Positions 24,890 through 34,634 of a stretch of 64,000 nucleotides of DNA are shown piece after piece. Within the stretch, counting starts at the first letter, position 1, and each line of letters starts with the position of its first letter. This stretch comes from Petrimonas sulfuriphila. Lineage in GTDB: Bacteria > Bacteroidota > Bacteroidia > Bacteroidales > Dysgonomonadaceae. Location: contig CP073276.1 in the NCBI GenBank assembly GCA_038561985.1, positions 1,550,001 through 1,614,000 on the forward strand, written 5' to 3'. Both the position numbers and the translations under genes were made by a program. Below the pieces are notes generated by a model. That model made no database searches and was not told the DNA's origin. It saw only the letters and a program-made list of their open reading frames with translations.

Positions 24890-25390
24890 TTATATCCAAA
24901 ACCCGATTCCGGCCGTGAAAGACGATTGCGAAAAGTCTTTGATAAACCGGTATTTGTATTCGACACTGATCCTCGTCTTGTATCCGAAGTCATACTGAAT
25001 GCCCAGTCCCAGGTTAGCGCCAATACGGTGTTTCGTCCAGTCCTGCAACCCCGTGTCGTTTGTTTTTGATGCGTCGAACTTCCGGTTTGAATAATTCAAT
25101 CCTGCCACCGGATAAAAAGAAAACAACCACGACAAGGGAACTATGTAGTGCGCGTCGGCATCGGCTTCCCACATACTGTTCCCTTTTGACGGTAAATAAC
25201 AGCTGAAAGAAGGAGCAAACCGCAGTTGATTGGTGTGATAATAATGCAGGTGTATGCCTGCTCCAACATTTTTTGCCTTGTTGCTATAGCCTGCGTGGAC
25301 TCCCAGCCCCACAGTCCCTTCGTACTGTGCGAATGATTTCGACGGGAACAGGGCCAAAAGCAGGATGGATAAACCGATGAGTCTTTTCAT
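24890..25390 (-). CDS. Small outer membrane beta-barrel protein
   Basis: The 166-residue exported protein has a signal peptide (MKRLIGLSILLLALFPSKSF, cleaved near AQ) and about eight amphipathic beta-strands ending in FTAGIGFWI, in the style of OmpA/OmpX-like barrels. I moved the start to the ATG at 25390, which begins the signal peptide; the frame opens at 25402. The gene begins 12 nt after the TRIC-like gene and ends 37 nt before hflX. Function is unknown. Confidence 0.75.
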   Translation of the reverse strand: MKRLIGLSILLLALFPSKSFAQYEGTVGLGVHAGYSNKAKNVGAGIHLHYYHTNQLRFAPSFSCYLPSKGNSMWEADADAHYIVPLSWLFSFYPVAGLNYSNRKFDASKTNDTGLQDWTKHRIGANLGLGIQYDFGYKTRISVEYKYRFIKDFSQSSFTAGIGFWI

Positions 25391-25402
25391 GTCGTACCCC
25401 AT

Positions 25403-26038
25403 TTATAATTTGTTTTTTTCTCCTTTTAAGATCGGCAGATGCCATTGGAATTTTACAGCCAATATCCGGGTGAGTATTACAATGGATGCCGTTGCCACCT
25501 CGTTGACCACTATGTTCAGATCGAGTGCGTATCCCATTGTGAAGAAAATGGCCCCCGCAACACATGCCAGGGCATAAATCTCTTTTCTGAAGATAAGCGG
25601 GATCTGGGTGATCAGGATGTCGCGAAGCATCCCGCCGAAAGAACCGGTAATCGTGCCCATAATAACTGCCACCCACGGAGCAAAACCCATTGCCAGCGTT
25701 TTCTCGGCCCCCACTACCACAAACAGCCCCAAGCCAATACTGTCGAAAAGAAAGAAAGTGTATTGAAGCCTGACCACCTTGTTTTTGAACAACAGGACAA
25801 ACAGAAGGGCCAGCAGCGTTGCCCAAAGATAGACCGGGTTCAGCATCCAGAAAGGGGTTACGCCAATGAATAAATCGCGGAGCGTTCCGCCTCCGATAGC
25901 TGTGACAAACCCGATGGTGAATGCGCCGAACAGATCGAAATTCTTGGTCGATGCCATCCGCACCCCGCTGATGGCAAAGGCGAAGGTCCCAAGAAATTCG
26001 ATAATGTTTACAAACTGGATGTTTTCTATCAATTCCAT
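25403..26038 (-). CDS. TRIC-like cation channel family protein (UPF0126)
   Basis: The 211-residue inner membrane protein has seven predicted helices in two related halves; bacterial members form trimeric potassium-permeable channels. Family blocks are LGTFAFAISGVRMAS, GGGTLRDLF, a repeat GSFGGMLRDILI in the second half, and IFRKEIYALA. The ATG at 26038 overlaps the TAA of mnmA by one base (TAATG), a typical translational coupling, so I prefer it to the longer frame from 26065. Confidence 0.88.
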   Translation of the reverse strand: MELIENIQFVNIIEFLGTFAFAISGVRMASTKNFDLFGAFTIGFVTAIGGGTLRDLFIGVTPFWMLNPVYLWATLLALLFVLLFKNKVVRLQYTFFLFDSIGLGLFVVVGAEKTLAMGFAPWVAVIMGTITGSFGGMLRDILITQIPLIFRKEIYALACVAGAIFFTMGYALDLNIVVNEVATASIVILTRILAVKFQWHLPILKGEKNKL

Positions 26039-27102
26039 TAAATTATCATCCCGCTTCCCAGGCACAAGTGACTTTCCGTGTCATACACCACTCCGAACTG
26101 GCCTGCGGCGATACCCTGGATAGGCAAGCCGGAGGAAATGCTGTACAGATCGCCGGTTTTAGAAATGCGCCCCCGGGTAAATTCCGGAGTATGACGGATT
26201 TTAAACGTAACTTCTTTTTCACCGTCGAAGTCGCCCCAGATATCTTTGGTTATAAACGAAAATCCCTGAAGATTAACCACATTGCCATACTGATGCCTGG
26301 TGTTGTATCCTTTTGATACGTAAACGATGTTGCGGTTCACGTCTTTTTTTATTACAAACCAGGGTCCGCCGCTTAAGCCGAGGCCTTTTCGCTGGCCGAT
26401 GGTGTGAAACCAGAATCCCTGATGCCTGCCGATAATGTTTCCCGTTTCCAACTCTACGATCAGGCCCTCCTTTTTGCCGAGGTAGCGTTCGATAAAGTGG
26501 TTGTAATTGACTTTGCCGAGGAAGCAGATCCCCTGGCTGTCTTTTCGTTGAGCCGAGGGGAGTTTATTGTCCGCAGCAATTTTCCTGACTTCCGATTTTA
26601 ACAGGTTCCCGATAGGAAACATCAGTTTTGCAACTTGCACGTAACTCACCTGCCCTAAAAAATAGGTCTGGTCTTTTACGTGATCTTTAGCGGTGGAAAG
26701 CCACGTCAGGCCTTCTGATTCGGTGGTTGTAGCGTAATGTCCCGTGGCAATCTTATCGAAATGATGTCCCCATTTTTGTTCGAAGGTTCCGAACTTGATC
26801 AGTTTGTTGCACATCATATCCGGATTGGGAGTCAATCCCCGCTTCACCGAATCGATGGTGTATTGAACCACGCTGTTCCAGTACTCTTCGTGCAACGAAA
26901 CAATTTCGAAGCGACAGCCGTACTTTTTGGCGATAAAGGTCACGATCTCGATATCCTCTTCCGAGGGGCAATCGATATAGCCCTGTTCATCCTCCATGCC
27001 GATCTTGATATAGAAAATGGTGGGATCGTAGCCCATCTCTTTCAACTGATGAACCACAACAGAACTATCCACGCCTCCCGACACCAATGCTGCAATTTCC
27101 AT
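26038..27102 (-). CDS. mnmA: tRNA-specific 2-thiouridylase MnmA
   Basis: Puts sulfur on U34 of tRNA-Lys, -Glu and -Gln. The 354-residue protein has the PP-loop SGGVDSS at residues 8-14, the first catalytic Cys in [12 protein letters not shown], the second in [13 protein letters not shown], and the C-terminal beta-barrel. The frame opens at 27126, but that ATG overlaps a TAACTTTG -7 box (27124-27131), so transcription probably begins downstream of it. The ATG at 27102 ([10 protein letters not shown]) is chosen. Confidence 0.94.
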   Translation of the reverse strand: MEIAALVSGGVDSSVVVHQLKEMGYDPTIFYIKIGMEDEQGYIDCPSEEDIEIVTFIAKKYGCRFEIVSLHEEYWNSVVQYTIDSVKRGLTPNPDMMCNKLIKFGTFEQKWGHHFDKIATGHYATTTESEGLTWLSTAKDHVKDQTYFLGQVSYVQVAKLMFPIGNLLKSEVRKIAADNKLPSAQRKDSQGICFLGKVNYNHFIERYLGKKEGLIVELETGNIIGRHQGFWFHTIGQRKGLGLSGGPWFVIKKDVNRNIVYVSKGYNTRHQYGNVVNLQGFSFITKDIWGDFDGEKEVTFKIRHTPEFTRGRISKTGDLYSISSGLPIQGIAAGQFGVVYDTESHLCLGSGMII

Positions 27103-27123
27103 TATTTTGTTCTTTTTCGGATG

Positions 27124-27131
27124 CAAAGTTA
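27124..27131 (-). promoter_or_regulatory. -7 promoter element of mnmA
   Basis: TAACTTTG on the minus strand, 21 nt before the ATG at 27102. It excludes the alternative start at 27126. Confidence 0.55.
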
Positions 27132-27204
27132 CGAAATAGATAGTAGTTGGGCGTTACGTTTCGGCTAAAAGTTATAATTTTGAGGTCTCAAAGAAAAGAA
27201 CGTT

Positions 27205-28743
27205 ATGTCTGCTGCACACTCCTCTCACCCCAAAGGGCTGTACTTTATTTTTATTACCGGAATGTCGGAACGCTTCAGTTACTACGGAATGCGTGCTATT
27301 TTCACCCTGTACCTTATCAATGCGCTGATGCTCGATAAAGAGTTTGCGTCCGCCATTTACGGAAACTATACCGGGCTGGTTTACCTGACCCCGCTTATTG
27401 GAGGCTACGTTGCTGACAGGTATCTGGGCATGCGCCGCTCCATATTCTGGGGGGCGCTTCTGATGGTGATGGGGCAGTTCCTGATGTTTTTCAGTGCTCT
27501 CCATTTCGAAAACACCGAACTGGCCAAATGGCTGATGTACGGCGGATTGGGCGGCCTTATTTTCGGCAATGGTTTTTTTAAGCCCAACTTATCGTCAATT
27601 GTCGGCAGGCTCTATGAACCCGGAGACAAAAGGCTCGATTCAGCCTACACCATTTTCTATATGGGAGTGAATATGGGTGCTTTTATGGCTCCTCTGCTGT
27701 GCGGATACCTGGGTGACACCGGGAATCCGGCCGACTTCAGGTGGGGTTTCCTCGCAGCTGCAATAACTATGGTGTTAAGCCTGGTGTTCTATGTTGCCAG
27801 AAACAGCCGTTACCTGGTAGGCCCCAACGGTGAGGCCATCGGAATAGTTCCTGCCCAAAAGGCCGGGCGTGAAAGTGCAGGAGAGTTGGGTGTTGATCTG
27901 GGTAAAAAACTGAATGTTTGGCAGTTATCCCTGTGGGCAGTTGGCGGTGTCCTTTTGTTTTTCCTTTTCCTGAAAGGGTTCGACGGAGACATCATCGGTG
28001 CCGTTATCTATTCGGCTTGTATCGTTGTTCCCGGCTTTGTCATTTCTGATCCCACACTGACAAAAATTGAACGGCAACGGATCCTGGTAATTTACATCAT
28101 TGCATTTTTCGTTATTTTCTTTTGGGCCGCTTTTGAACAAGCGGGAATCTCTTTAACCTACTTCGCCGAAGAACAAACCAACCGCCATGTTTTCGGATGG
28201 ACAATGCCTGCGAGCTGGTTTCAATCGTTCAACGCGGTATTTGTCGTGCTGCTGGCTCCGTTTTTTTCCGCGCTCTGGATTAAGTTGGGTCAAAAAAACA
28301 GGGAACCGGCTTCCCCGACCAAGCAGGCTATCGGGTTGTTTTTACTTTCGCTGGGGTACTTGCTCATTGCTATCGGTGTGAAAAATGTGGCACCGGATGC
28401 GAAAGTGAGCATGCTCTGGCTTACCGGTTTGTATTTTATCCATACCATGGGCGAGCTAACCCTCTCTCCCATCGGGTTGTCGATGGTTAATAAATTGTCC
28501 CCTGTACGCTTTGCCTCGTTGCTGATGGGCGTATGGTATTTGTCGATGGCTACAGCCAACAAATTCGCCGGAACGTTAAGTTCTCTCTATCCCGAAGTAG
28601 GAAAGACTAAAATATTCCTTGGTTTTGAGGTTACTACGTTGTTCGATTTTTTCATGATTTTTGTGGTTATGTCGGTCTTGGCGTCGGTAGTGTTGTTTGT
28701 CTTATCCAAAACACTGCAAAAACTGATGCACGGAATCCGGTAA
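27205..28743 (+). CDS. Proton-dependent oligopeptide transporter (POT/PTR2 family MFS)
   Basis: Inner membrane symporter importing di- and tripeptides with protons. The 512-residue protein has the MFS layout of 12 helices plus two extra ones typical of bacterial POTs. Motifs seen are the ExxERFxYY signature (SERFSYYGMRA, helix 1), GGYVADRYLGMRRS after helix 2, FFKPNLSS and the PTR2 block YTIFYMGVNMGAF. It is divergent from mnmA with a TAATTTTG box at 27175-27182 and is not clustered with peptidases. Confidence 0.93.
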   Translation: MSAAHSSHPKGLYFIFITGMSERFSYYGMRAIFTLYLINALMLDKEFASAIYGNYTGLVYLTPLIGGYVADRYLGMRRSIFWGALLMVMGQFLMFFSALHFENTELAKWLMYGGLGGLIFGNGFFKPNLSSIVGRLYEPGDKRLDSAYTIFYMGVNMGAFMAPLLCGYLGDTGNPADFRWGFLAAAITMVLSLVFYVARNSRYLVGPNGEAIGIVPAQKAGRESAGELGVDLGKKLNVWQLSLWAVGGVLLFFLFLKGFDGDIIGAVIYSACIVVPGFVISDPTLTKIERQRILVIYIIAFFVIFFWAAFEQAGISLTYFAEEQTNRHVFGWTMPASWFQSFNAVFVVLLAPFFSALWIKLGQKNREPASPTKQAIGLFLLSLGYLLIAIGVKNVAPDAKVSMLWLTGLYFIHTMGELTLSPIGLSMVNKLSPVRFASLLMGVWYLSMATANKFAGTLSSLYPEVGKTKIFLGFEVTTLFDFFMIFVVMSVLASVVLFVLSKTLQKLMHGIR

Positions 28744-28896
28744 GGAGAAAAAGCTGTTTTTTTTATTCCGGTCAAATTATATCGATATTTCAAAAGTTTT
28801 TTTCTAACTTTACAAATTAATATTTTGCGATAACTATAAATAGATACAATTTCGCACGGCAACAAAGCTTCAAGTGTGAATGGATGGTTGCCTTTC

Positions 28897-28913
28897 ACCG
28901 GACAATGTCCGGT
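28897..28913 (+). promoter_or_regulatory. Stem-loop in the leader of recJ
   Basis: ACCGGAC at 28897-28903 and GTCCGGT at 28907-28913 form a perfect 7-bp palindromic stem with a 3-base loop. It ends 28 nt before the recJ start codon. There is no T tract, so it is not a normal terminator; it may affect translation or be a protein site. Confidence 0.4.
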
Positions 28914-28941
28914 TTCCGAGAGAAAGAAAAAAACTATATAA

Positions 28942-30657
28942 ATGACCTACAAATGGAATTATCTTACCCTGACAACCGACCAAAAAAATAAAAAAAATGA
29001 ACTGACGAAAGAAATACAAATTGATCCCGTACTGACAGAATTGTTGCTGAAACGAGGCATTTCAAGCGTGGAAGAAGCCCAAAAATTTTTGTATCCGAGC
29101 CTCAGCGATTTGCACGACCCATTCTTGCTGCCCGATATGGAGGAGGCAATAAGACGTATAGAACAGGCAATCGGGAACAAAGAACGAATTCTTATATACG
29201 GAGATTATGATGTAGACGGCACTACCGCCGTTTCGTTGGTTTATAAGTTTTTACGGAAGATAACCAATAACATTGATTATTATATACCGGACAGGTACGA
29301 CGAAGGGTATGGCATTTCGATTCAGGGAATCGATTATGCCGTTGAGACAGACGTTAAACTTATTATCTCCCTCGATTGCGGCATAAAGGCAATAAAAAAA
29401 GTAGCTTACGCTAAAGAGCACGGAATCGATTTTATTATTTGTGACCACCACATGCCCGATGAGGAACTGCCAGATGCTGTGGCAGTCGTAGACGCCAAAC
29501 GGGCAGACTCCATCTATCCTTACAACGAGCTTTCCGGCTGCGGAGTCGGATTCAAGCTGATTCACGCTTTTTCCATACGTAACGGCTTGGCATTTTCAGA
29601 TATCGAGCCGTTGCTCGATTTGGTGGCGATAAGTATTGCTGCCGATATCGTGCCCATTACGGGAGAGAACCGGGTGATGATGCATTTTGGGTTGAAACGG
29701 TTGAATGCCAATCCCAGTTTTGGATTACGGGGAATTATTGAGATTTGCGGATTAAGTAAAAAGCCCATTACAGTTAATGACATTGCCTTTAAAATCGGTC
29801 CGAGGATCAATGCTTCGGGGAGGATGATGAACGGCAAGGAGGCTGTTGATCTGATGCTGGCCGGTGATATGTCGCAGGCCAGAGAGAAAGCAGTCAACAT
29901 CGATAAATACAACGAAGATCGCCGCGAGTTGGACAAACGGATTACCGACGAGGCCGTTGATTTTGTGGATAACCGTTTTAATATTGCTGAACATAAGAGC
30001 ATCGTTTTGTACAACGAAACATGGCACAAAGGCATCATTGGCATTGTTGCTTCGAGGTTGACGGAGAAATATTATCGTCCGGCAATCGTTCTTACCAAAT
30101 CGGGTGGAATGATATCCGGATCGGCGCGGTCTGTCAACAATTTTGACGTTTACAAAGCCATCGAGGCCTGTAAAGATATCCTGGAAAATTTCGGAGGGCA
30201 CACATACGCCGCCGGTCTGACCCTCAAGGAAGAGAACCTATCGGAGTTCAAGCGCAGGTTTGACGAGATTTCCTTTGAAGAAATCGAAAGTAAAATGATG
30301 CAACCTCAAATAACGGTGGATGCGGAAATCTCCCTGAATGCCATTACGCCCAGATTTGTTCAGGAATTAGCGTTGTTCAACCCTTTTGGGCCGGAAAACG
30401 AGAACCCTGTCTTTGTTACCCGGGGAGTTTTGGATGCCGGAGGCAGCAAGCTGGTGGGTCGGGGATTTCATCATATCAAGCTTGAGCTTGTGGATAGAAC
30501 CGTTTCCGAACCCGTACAAGCCATCGCATTCAGTTCCGATGAACATTTCAAGAAAATCAAGGAAAAGCAGCCCGTGGATGTTTGTTACACCATCGAAGAG
30601 AACCGTCACGGTGGAAGTACGTATACTCAGTTATTGGTAAGGGATATTAAGGGATAG
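28942..30657 (+). CDS. recJ: Single-stranded-DNA-specific exonuclease RecJ
   Basis: 5'-3' ssDNA exonuclease used in recombination and mismatch repair. The 571-residue protein has the DHH phosphoesterase core: motif I YGDYDVDGTTA (Asp residues 88, 90 and 92), motif II SLDCG, motif III DHHMPDEELP, and the DHHA1 domain with SGSARSVNNFDVYKA and GGHTYAAGLTL. A C-terminal OB fold follows (about 460-570). recQ begins 27 nt downstream on the same strand, and the two proteins cooperate in the RecF pathway. Confidence 0.95.
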   Translation: MTYKWNYLTLTTDQKNKKNELTKEIQIDPVLTELLLKRGISSVEEAQKFLYPSLSDLHDPFLLPDMEEAIRRIEQAIGNKERILIYGDYDVDGTTAVSLVYKFLRKITNNIDYYIPDRYDEGYGISIQGIDYAVETDVKLIISLDCGIKAIKKVAYAKEHGIDFIICDHHMPDEELPDAVAVVDAKRADSIYPYNELSGCGVGFKLIHAFSIRNGLAFSDIEPLLDLVAISIAADIVPITGENRVMMHFGLKRLNANPSFGLRGIIEICGLSKKPITVNDIAFKIGPRINASGRMMNGKEAVDLMLAGDMSQAREKAVNIDKYNEDRRELDKRITDEAVDFVDNRFNIAEHKSIVLYNETWHKGIIGIVASRLTEKYYRPAIVLTKSGGMISGSARSVNNFDVYKAIEACKDILENFGGHTYAAGLTLKEENLSEFKRRFDEISFEEIESKMMQPQITVDAEISLNAITPRFVQELALFNPFGPENENPVFVTRGVLDAGGSKLVGRGFHHIKLELVDRTVSEPVQAIAFSSDEHFKKIKEKQPVDVCYTIEENRHGGSTYTQLLVRDIKG

Positions 30658-30684
30658 GTTTGGAGTTTGAATAACAATTGAATA

Positions 30685-32607
30685 ATGGAGTCGGCATTGT
30701 TTCACGGTATCCTGAAAGAATACTGGGGTTACGATTCGTTTCGCCCGCTTCAGGAAGAGATTATTCAGTCGGTTTGGGAACGAAAAGATACGCTCGGGCT
30801 GATGCCTACAGGAGGTGGAAAGTCACTCACCTTCCAGGTTCCCGCGCTGGCCATGGACGGATTGTGTTTGGTTGTAACGCCGCTAATTGCGTTAATGAAG
30901 GATCAGGTAGACAACCTACGTGAGAAAGGCATTAAAGCCACGGCCGTTTATTCGGGAATGTCTCGCGATGAGATTATTACCGCTCTTGAGAATTGCATCT
31001 TCGGCGATTATAAATTCTTGTATGTCTCCCCCGAAAGGCTCTCTTCCGATATTTTTCTGACAAAACTCCGTGCCATGAACATTTGCCTGCTTGTGGTGGA
31101 TGAGTCCCATTGTATCTCGCAATGGGGGTATGATTTTCGCCCTTCGTACCTGAATATTGCAGATGTCCGCGATCGCCTGGTGAATGTGCCCGTACTGGCG
31201 CTTACGGCAACGGCTACATGCGAAGTAGCCGACGATATCCAGGAAAAGTTGCATTTCGGGAAAAAGAATGTATTCCGGACAGGCTTTGAGCGGGATAACC
31301 TTTCGTATGTGGTTCGCACGGCCGAAAACAAAATGGCCGAACTTATACATATCTTAAAATCGGTAAAGGGTTCTGGCATTGTTTATGTGCGCAGCCGGCG
31401 GGAAACAAAAGAGATTGCGGTGGCTTTACAAAAGACAAAAATTTCGGCCGATTTTTTTCATGCGGGCTTATCGCATGAAGAAAAAGTGTATAAGCAAAAT
31501 GCCTGGAAAACGGGTGAATGCCGCGTTATTGTTTCAACCAATGCCTTTGGAATGGGTATCGATAAGCCCGATGTGAGGTTGGTTATCCACATGGACTTGC
31601 CCAATTCACTGGAAGAGTATTATCAGGAGGCCGGACGAGCCGGACGCGACGGTGAACGTTCATACGCCATTGTTTTATATACGAAAGCGGATAGTGTCAA
31701 GCTTAAGAAACGGGTTTCCGACTCCTTCCCCCGGAAGGAATTCATCATAAGGGTTTACGAAGCGCTGGGCAATTACTTCCAGGTTGCCGTCGGTTCGGGG
31801 GGCAGTAACGTTTATGATTTTAACTTACATGAATTTTGCCACGTTTTTAAATTCTCCCACCTCCAGACGCATCACGCGTTAAAAATTCTTGAGCTGGCCG
31901 GGTACATTGAGTATACCGAAGAGGTGGATTCACGTTCCCGCTTGAGGTTTTTGGCTTTCCGGGATGAGCTTTATTCGTTGAACTTATCGAAAGACAATGA
32001 TGAACTGGTTCATACCATTCTCAGAAACTATACCGGTGTTTTTTCGGATGATGTATATATCGACGAAGCTATGCTGGCCATCCGGTTGGGAAGAACGCGT
32101 GAAGAAGTTTATCAGGCACTTATTCACCTGGCCAGACTCCGCTACATTTATTACGTGCCGCACAAGAAAACACCTTTTATTGTTTATACCTCTTCGCGTG
32201 AGGATACGCAGTTTGTTGCCATTCCCAAATCAGTTTACGAAGAACGTAAGAAGCGGTTCGAAAAAAGGATTGCTTCAATGGCTGATTATGCTGAAAACGA
32301 ACGGATTTGCCGCAGCAGGATGTTGCTGATTTATTTTGACGAAAAAAATCCGAAAGATTGTGGCAGCTGCGATGTCTGTTTGCGAAAAACGGAAACCGGA
32401 TTGACCAATTATGAGTTCAACAAGATTGAAACACTGCTTGCCGAGTCTTTAGAAGCAACTTCTCCGCAGCGGTTAGACAACTTGCTGCAGTCAATTCCGG
32501 GTTTTCCTGCCGAGAAAGTGATAAAGGTAATCCGTTTTTTAGTGGATAGGGGTAGATTGTCTTTGAATGACGATGAAATCGCTTTATCTGTCCACCGCCC
32601 AGGTTAA
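30685..32607 (+). CDS. recQ: ATP-dependent DNA helicase RecQ
   Basis: 3'-5' helicase that unwinds DNA for RecJ and resolves recombination intermediates. The 640-residue protein shows Walker A PTGGGKSLTF (Lys46), the DESH box in VVDESHCISQWGYDFRPSY, motif VI QEAGRAGRDG and a zinc-binding RQC domain (CRSRMLLIYF, then CGSCDVC). No clear HRDC domain is seen; the last 70 residues form a small helical tail, as in the shorter Bacteroidota RecQ type. Its 3' end overlaps the convergent phosphopantetheinyl transferase gene by 24 bp. Confidence 0.94.
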   Translation: MESALFHGILKEYWGYDSFRPLQEEIIQSVWERKDTLGLMPTGGGKSLTFQVPALAMDGLCLVVTPLIALMKDQVDNLREKGIKATAVYSGMSRDEIITALENCIFGDYKFLYVSPERLSSDIFLTKLRAMNICLLVVDESHCISQWGYDFRPSYLNIADVRDRLVNVPVLALTATATCEVADDIQEKLHFGKKNVFRTGFERDNLSYVVRTAENKMAELIHILKSVKGSGIVYVRSRRETKEIAVALQKTKISADFFHAGLSHEEKVYKQNAWKTGECRVIVSTNAFGMGIDKPDVRLVIHMDLPNSLEEYYQEAGRAGRDGERSYAIVLYTKADSVKLKKRVSDSFPRKEFIIRVYEALGNYFQVAVGSGGSNVYDFNLHEFCHVFKFSHLQTHHALKILELAGYIEYTEEVDSRSRLRFLAFRDELYSLNLSKDNDELVHTILRNYTGVFSDDVYIDEAMLAIRLGRTREEVYQALIHLARLRYIYYVPHKKTPFIVYTSSREDTQFVAIPKSVYEERKKRFEKRIASMADYAENERICRSRMLLIYFDEKNPKDCGSCDVCLRKTETGLTNYEFNKIETLLAESLEATSPQRLDNLLQSIPGFPAEKVIKVIRFLVDRGRLSLNDDEIALSVHRPG

Positions 32608-33216
32608 TACCGCATCCGGCAGTACCTCGTAGTGAATTTGAAACGTTTTTTGCTGGGGTGTTTTGGATTCGTTGGCTTGAAAAACGCCCTTTCTCTCGGG
32701 ATTAAAAGGGTGAATATGAAGGTGTTCCTTGAAGTCTATTTCACTCTCCTCCATCATCTTAAACATGGTTTCTTTCGCCGACCAGTGCAGGAGTTGATGG
32801 ATTACCTGTTGCGAGTGATCGATATACTCGTTTTCTGAAATAAATTTATCCGCCAGTTTGCTCACCCGTCCCGAAATGGTTTCCACATCAATCCCAACGG
32901 AATGTTGCTTATGCAGCAAAACAGCCGCATAGTCTTTCGTGTGGGAAATGCTTATCTTGTAGGATCCATCGATTAAGAATGGCCTCCCGTCAGGACGGTT
33001 GTCGATCATTTTTTCTTCACCCAAAAGCTCAAACAATAAAACCCGGGTGGTAAGCCATTCAATAACTCTCCTTTCCGAACGCATTTTTGAAACATACTCC
33101 TCCGCAGCTCTCTGCTGCGATTGAGGCAACGAAAGAAGTAAAGCCTGGTGATTGTCGGTTATTTTTCCTATGCCGATAAGACCGTCCCCGTCGATATGTT
33201 CCTTGCGAAGCAACAT
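32584..33216 (-). CDS. 4'-phosphopantetheinyl transferase superfamily protein
   Basis: Transfers the phosphopantetheine arm from coenzyme A to carrier proteins. The 210-residue protein resembles the Sfp-type size class and carries the magnesium and CoA motifs: ISISHTKDYAAVLL, GIDVETISGRV with the metal-binding Asp and Glu, and LLHWSAKETMFKM. The target may be acyl carrier protein or a secondary-metabolite carrier; no synthase gene is near. It starts 4 nt after gldE, so it belongs to the gldE transcript. Confidence 0.88.
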   Translation of the reverse strand: MLLRKEHIDGDGLIGIGKITDNHQALLLSLPQSQQRAAEEYVSKMRSERRVIEWLTTRVLLFELLGEEKMIDNRPDGRPFLIDGSYKISISHTKDYAAVLLHKQHSVGIDVETISGRVSKLADKFISENEYIDHSQQVIHQLLHWSAKETMFKMMEESEIDFKEHLHIHPFNPERKGVFQANESKTPQQKTFQIHYEVLPDAVLTWAVDR

Positions 33217-33220
33217 TGTT

Positions 33221-34549
33221 TTAGTCGCTGTCTCCTTTCGGAGGAATAAACCGGACTTTCATTATCCGGCGTTTACTCATCTCTTCAGCCTGAAATCCGT
33301 ATTTCTTGTATTCCACCAGCTCCTTACGTTTAGGGAAATCCCCTTTTAGCTCCAACATCAATCCTGCAATGGTGTCGGCATCTTCCAGCAGTTTTTCGAA
33401 ATCTTTTTCCGGAACACCGGTAACTTCGATGAAATCTTCAAGGGAGGTCTTCCCTTCAAAAATATAAGATCCGTCCTGGGCAATGGTATAGAAAGGTTTT
33501 GCTTCTTCGTCGTACTCATCACTGATGTCTCCAACGATCTCTTCCAGAATGTCTTCCATGGTGACAATCCCGGTGGTGCCTCCATACTCGTCCACCACAA
33601 TCGCCATGTGGTTTTTGTTGGCACGAAACTCTTCCAGCAGATCGTCAATCCGTTTTGTGCCGGGCACAAAATAGGCTGGACGGATTAGGGATTGCCAGCG
33701 GAAATTTTCTGTCTTAATAAGATGTGGCAACAGATCCTTAACATATAAAATGCCCCTGATATTATCAGGGTTCTCTTCGAAAACGGGAATTCGCGAAAAC
33801 CCGGCTTCTACAATAAAATGGATGACATCCCTAAATGAGGTGTTGATATCGATAGCCACCATATCGCTTCGTGATACCAGGATATCCTCCACCGTTTTGT
33901 CCTTGAAACGGATAATGCCCTCGAGCATATCTTTTTCCTGCTCCTGCGTGATTTCACCCGATGTAATTTCAAGTGCCTTGGATAGATCGTCCATTGATAT
34001 TTCGTATCTTTTCCGAATAACGCTTTTGCTAAAGATATGGCTTGTTCTTACCAGGAACGAAGAAAAAGGATTCATCAATTTATTCAGGATTTGAATAAAC
34101 CGGGAATGGCTACGGGCGAAAGCCAGCGATCGTTGAGAAGCATATGTTTTTGGAATAATTTCCACAAAAAGGAGTATGAAAGCGATGATAAACAGGAACT
34201 CGAGAATAATTTTATTGTTGCTGCCCGAAAAGTAGGGGATAAGGTTCAGCAGGTAGAAAAGCAACGTGACGATCGTTATGTTTAGGGCATTGTATGAAAT
34301 AACAATAGCGCTCAGTAGTCTTTCCGGGTTCTGGAGCAAGTGAGAAACACGTACGGATGCCGGATCTGCATCGGTATTAATTCCTTCGGTCTCTTCCTGA
34401 TTGAGGGAGAAGAATGCAATTTCAGCACCGGAAATAATCGAATTGATGAATGTTAGTGTCAGGGTAAGTACAATCAACAAATAATCAGCTGCCGACAGCG
34501 CGGCTGCTTGTACTTCAGGATATATAAGCGAAAGAGGATCAGGATCCAA
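33221..34549 (-). CDS. gldE: Gliding motility-associated protein GldE (CorC/HlyC-type)
   Basis: The 442-residue protein has an N-terminal CNNM/DUF21 membrane domain (three or four helices, about 15-190), two CBS domains (about 210-335, with DMVAIDINTSFRDVI and MAIVVDEYGGTTGIVTMEDI) and a CorC_HlyC C-terminal domain. In Flavobacteria GldE supports GldD and gliding with type IX secretion. In Bacteroidales it is kept in species that do not glide, so a role in ion transport or envelope assembly is as likely. It sits between ssb and the transferase gene, a common local order in the phylum. Confidence 0.85.
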   Translation of the reverse strand: MDPDPLSLIYPEVQAAALSAADYLLIVLTLTLTFINSIISGAEIAFFSLNQEETEGINTDADPASVRVSHLLQNPERLLSAIVISYNALNITIVTLLFYLLNLIPYFSGSNNKIILEFLFIIAFILLFVEIIPKTYASQRSLAFARSHSRFIQILNKLMNPFSSFLVRTSHIFSKSVIRKRYEISMDDLSKALEITSGEITQEQEKDMLEGIIRFKDKTVEDILVSRSDMVAIDINTSFRDVIHFIVEAGFSRIPVFEENPDNIRGILYVKDLLPHLIKTENFRWQSLIRPAYFVPGTKRIDDLLEEFRANKNHMAIVVDEYGGTTGIVTMEDILEEIVGDISDEYDEEAKPFYTIAQDGSYIFEGKTSLEDFIEVTGVPEKDFEKLLEDADTIAGLMLELKGDFPKRKELVEYKKYGFQAEEMSKRRIMKVRFIPPKGDSD

Positions 34550-34573
34550 TGGGGGAAAATTTAGTGAAACAAA

Positions 34574-34615
34574 AGAGAATGTTCCAATCCGGAAAAAGGG
34601 ATTAAAACATTCTCT
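34574..34615 (-). terminator. Intrinsic terminator between ssb and gldE
   Basis: AGAGAATGTT (34574-34583) pairs perfectly with AACATTCTCT (34606-34615), and part of the loop (CAATCC with GGATTA) can also pair. On the minus strand a T-rich tract follows. It ends ssb transcription or attenuates read-through into gldE. Confidence 0.7.
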
Positions 34616-34634
34616 GCAAAATTACGATGTTTTT

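Noticed and set aside
32584-32607. 24-bp convergent overlap of recQ and the phosphopantetheinyl transferase gene
   Set aside because: Both proteins are full-length and such tail overlaps are common; no sign of a special regulatory function.
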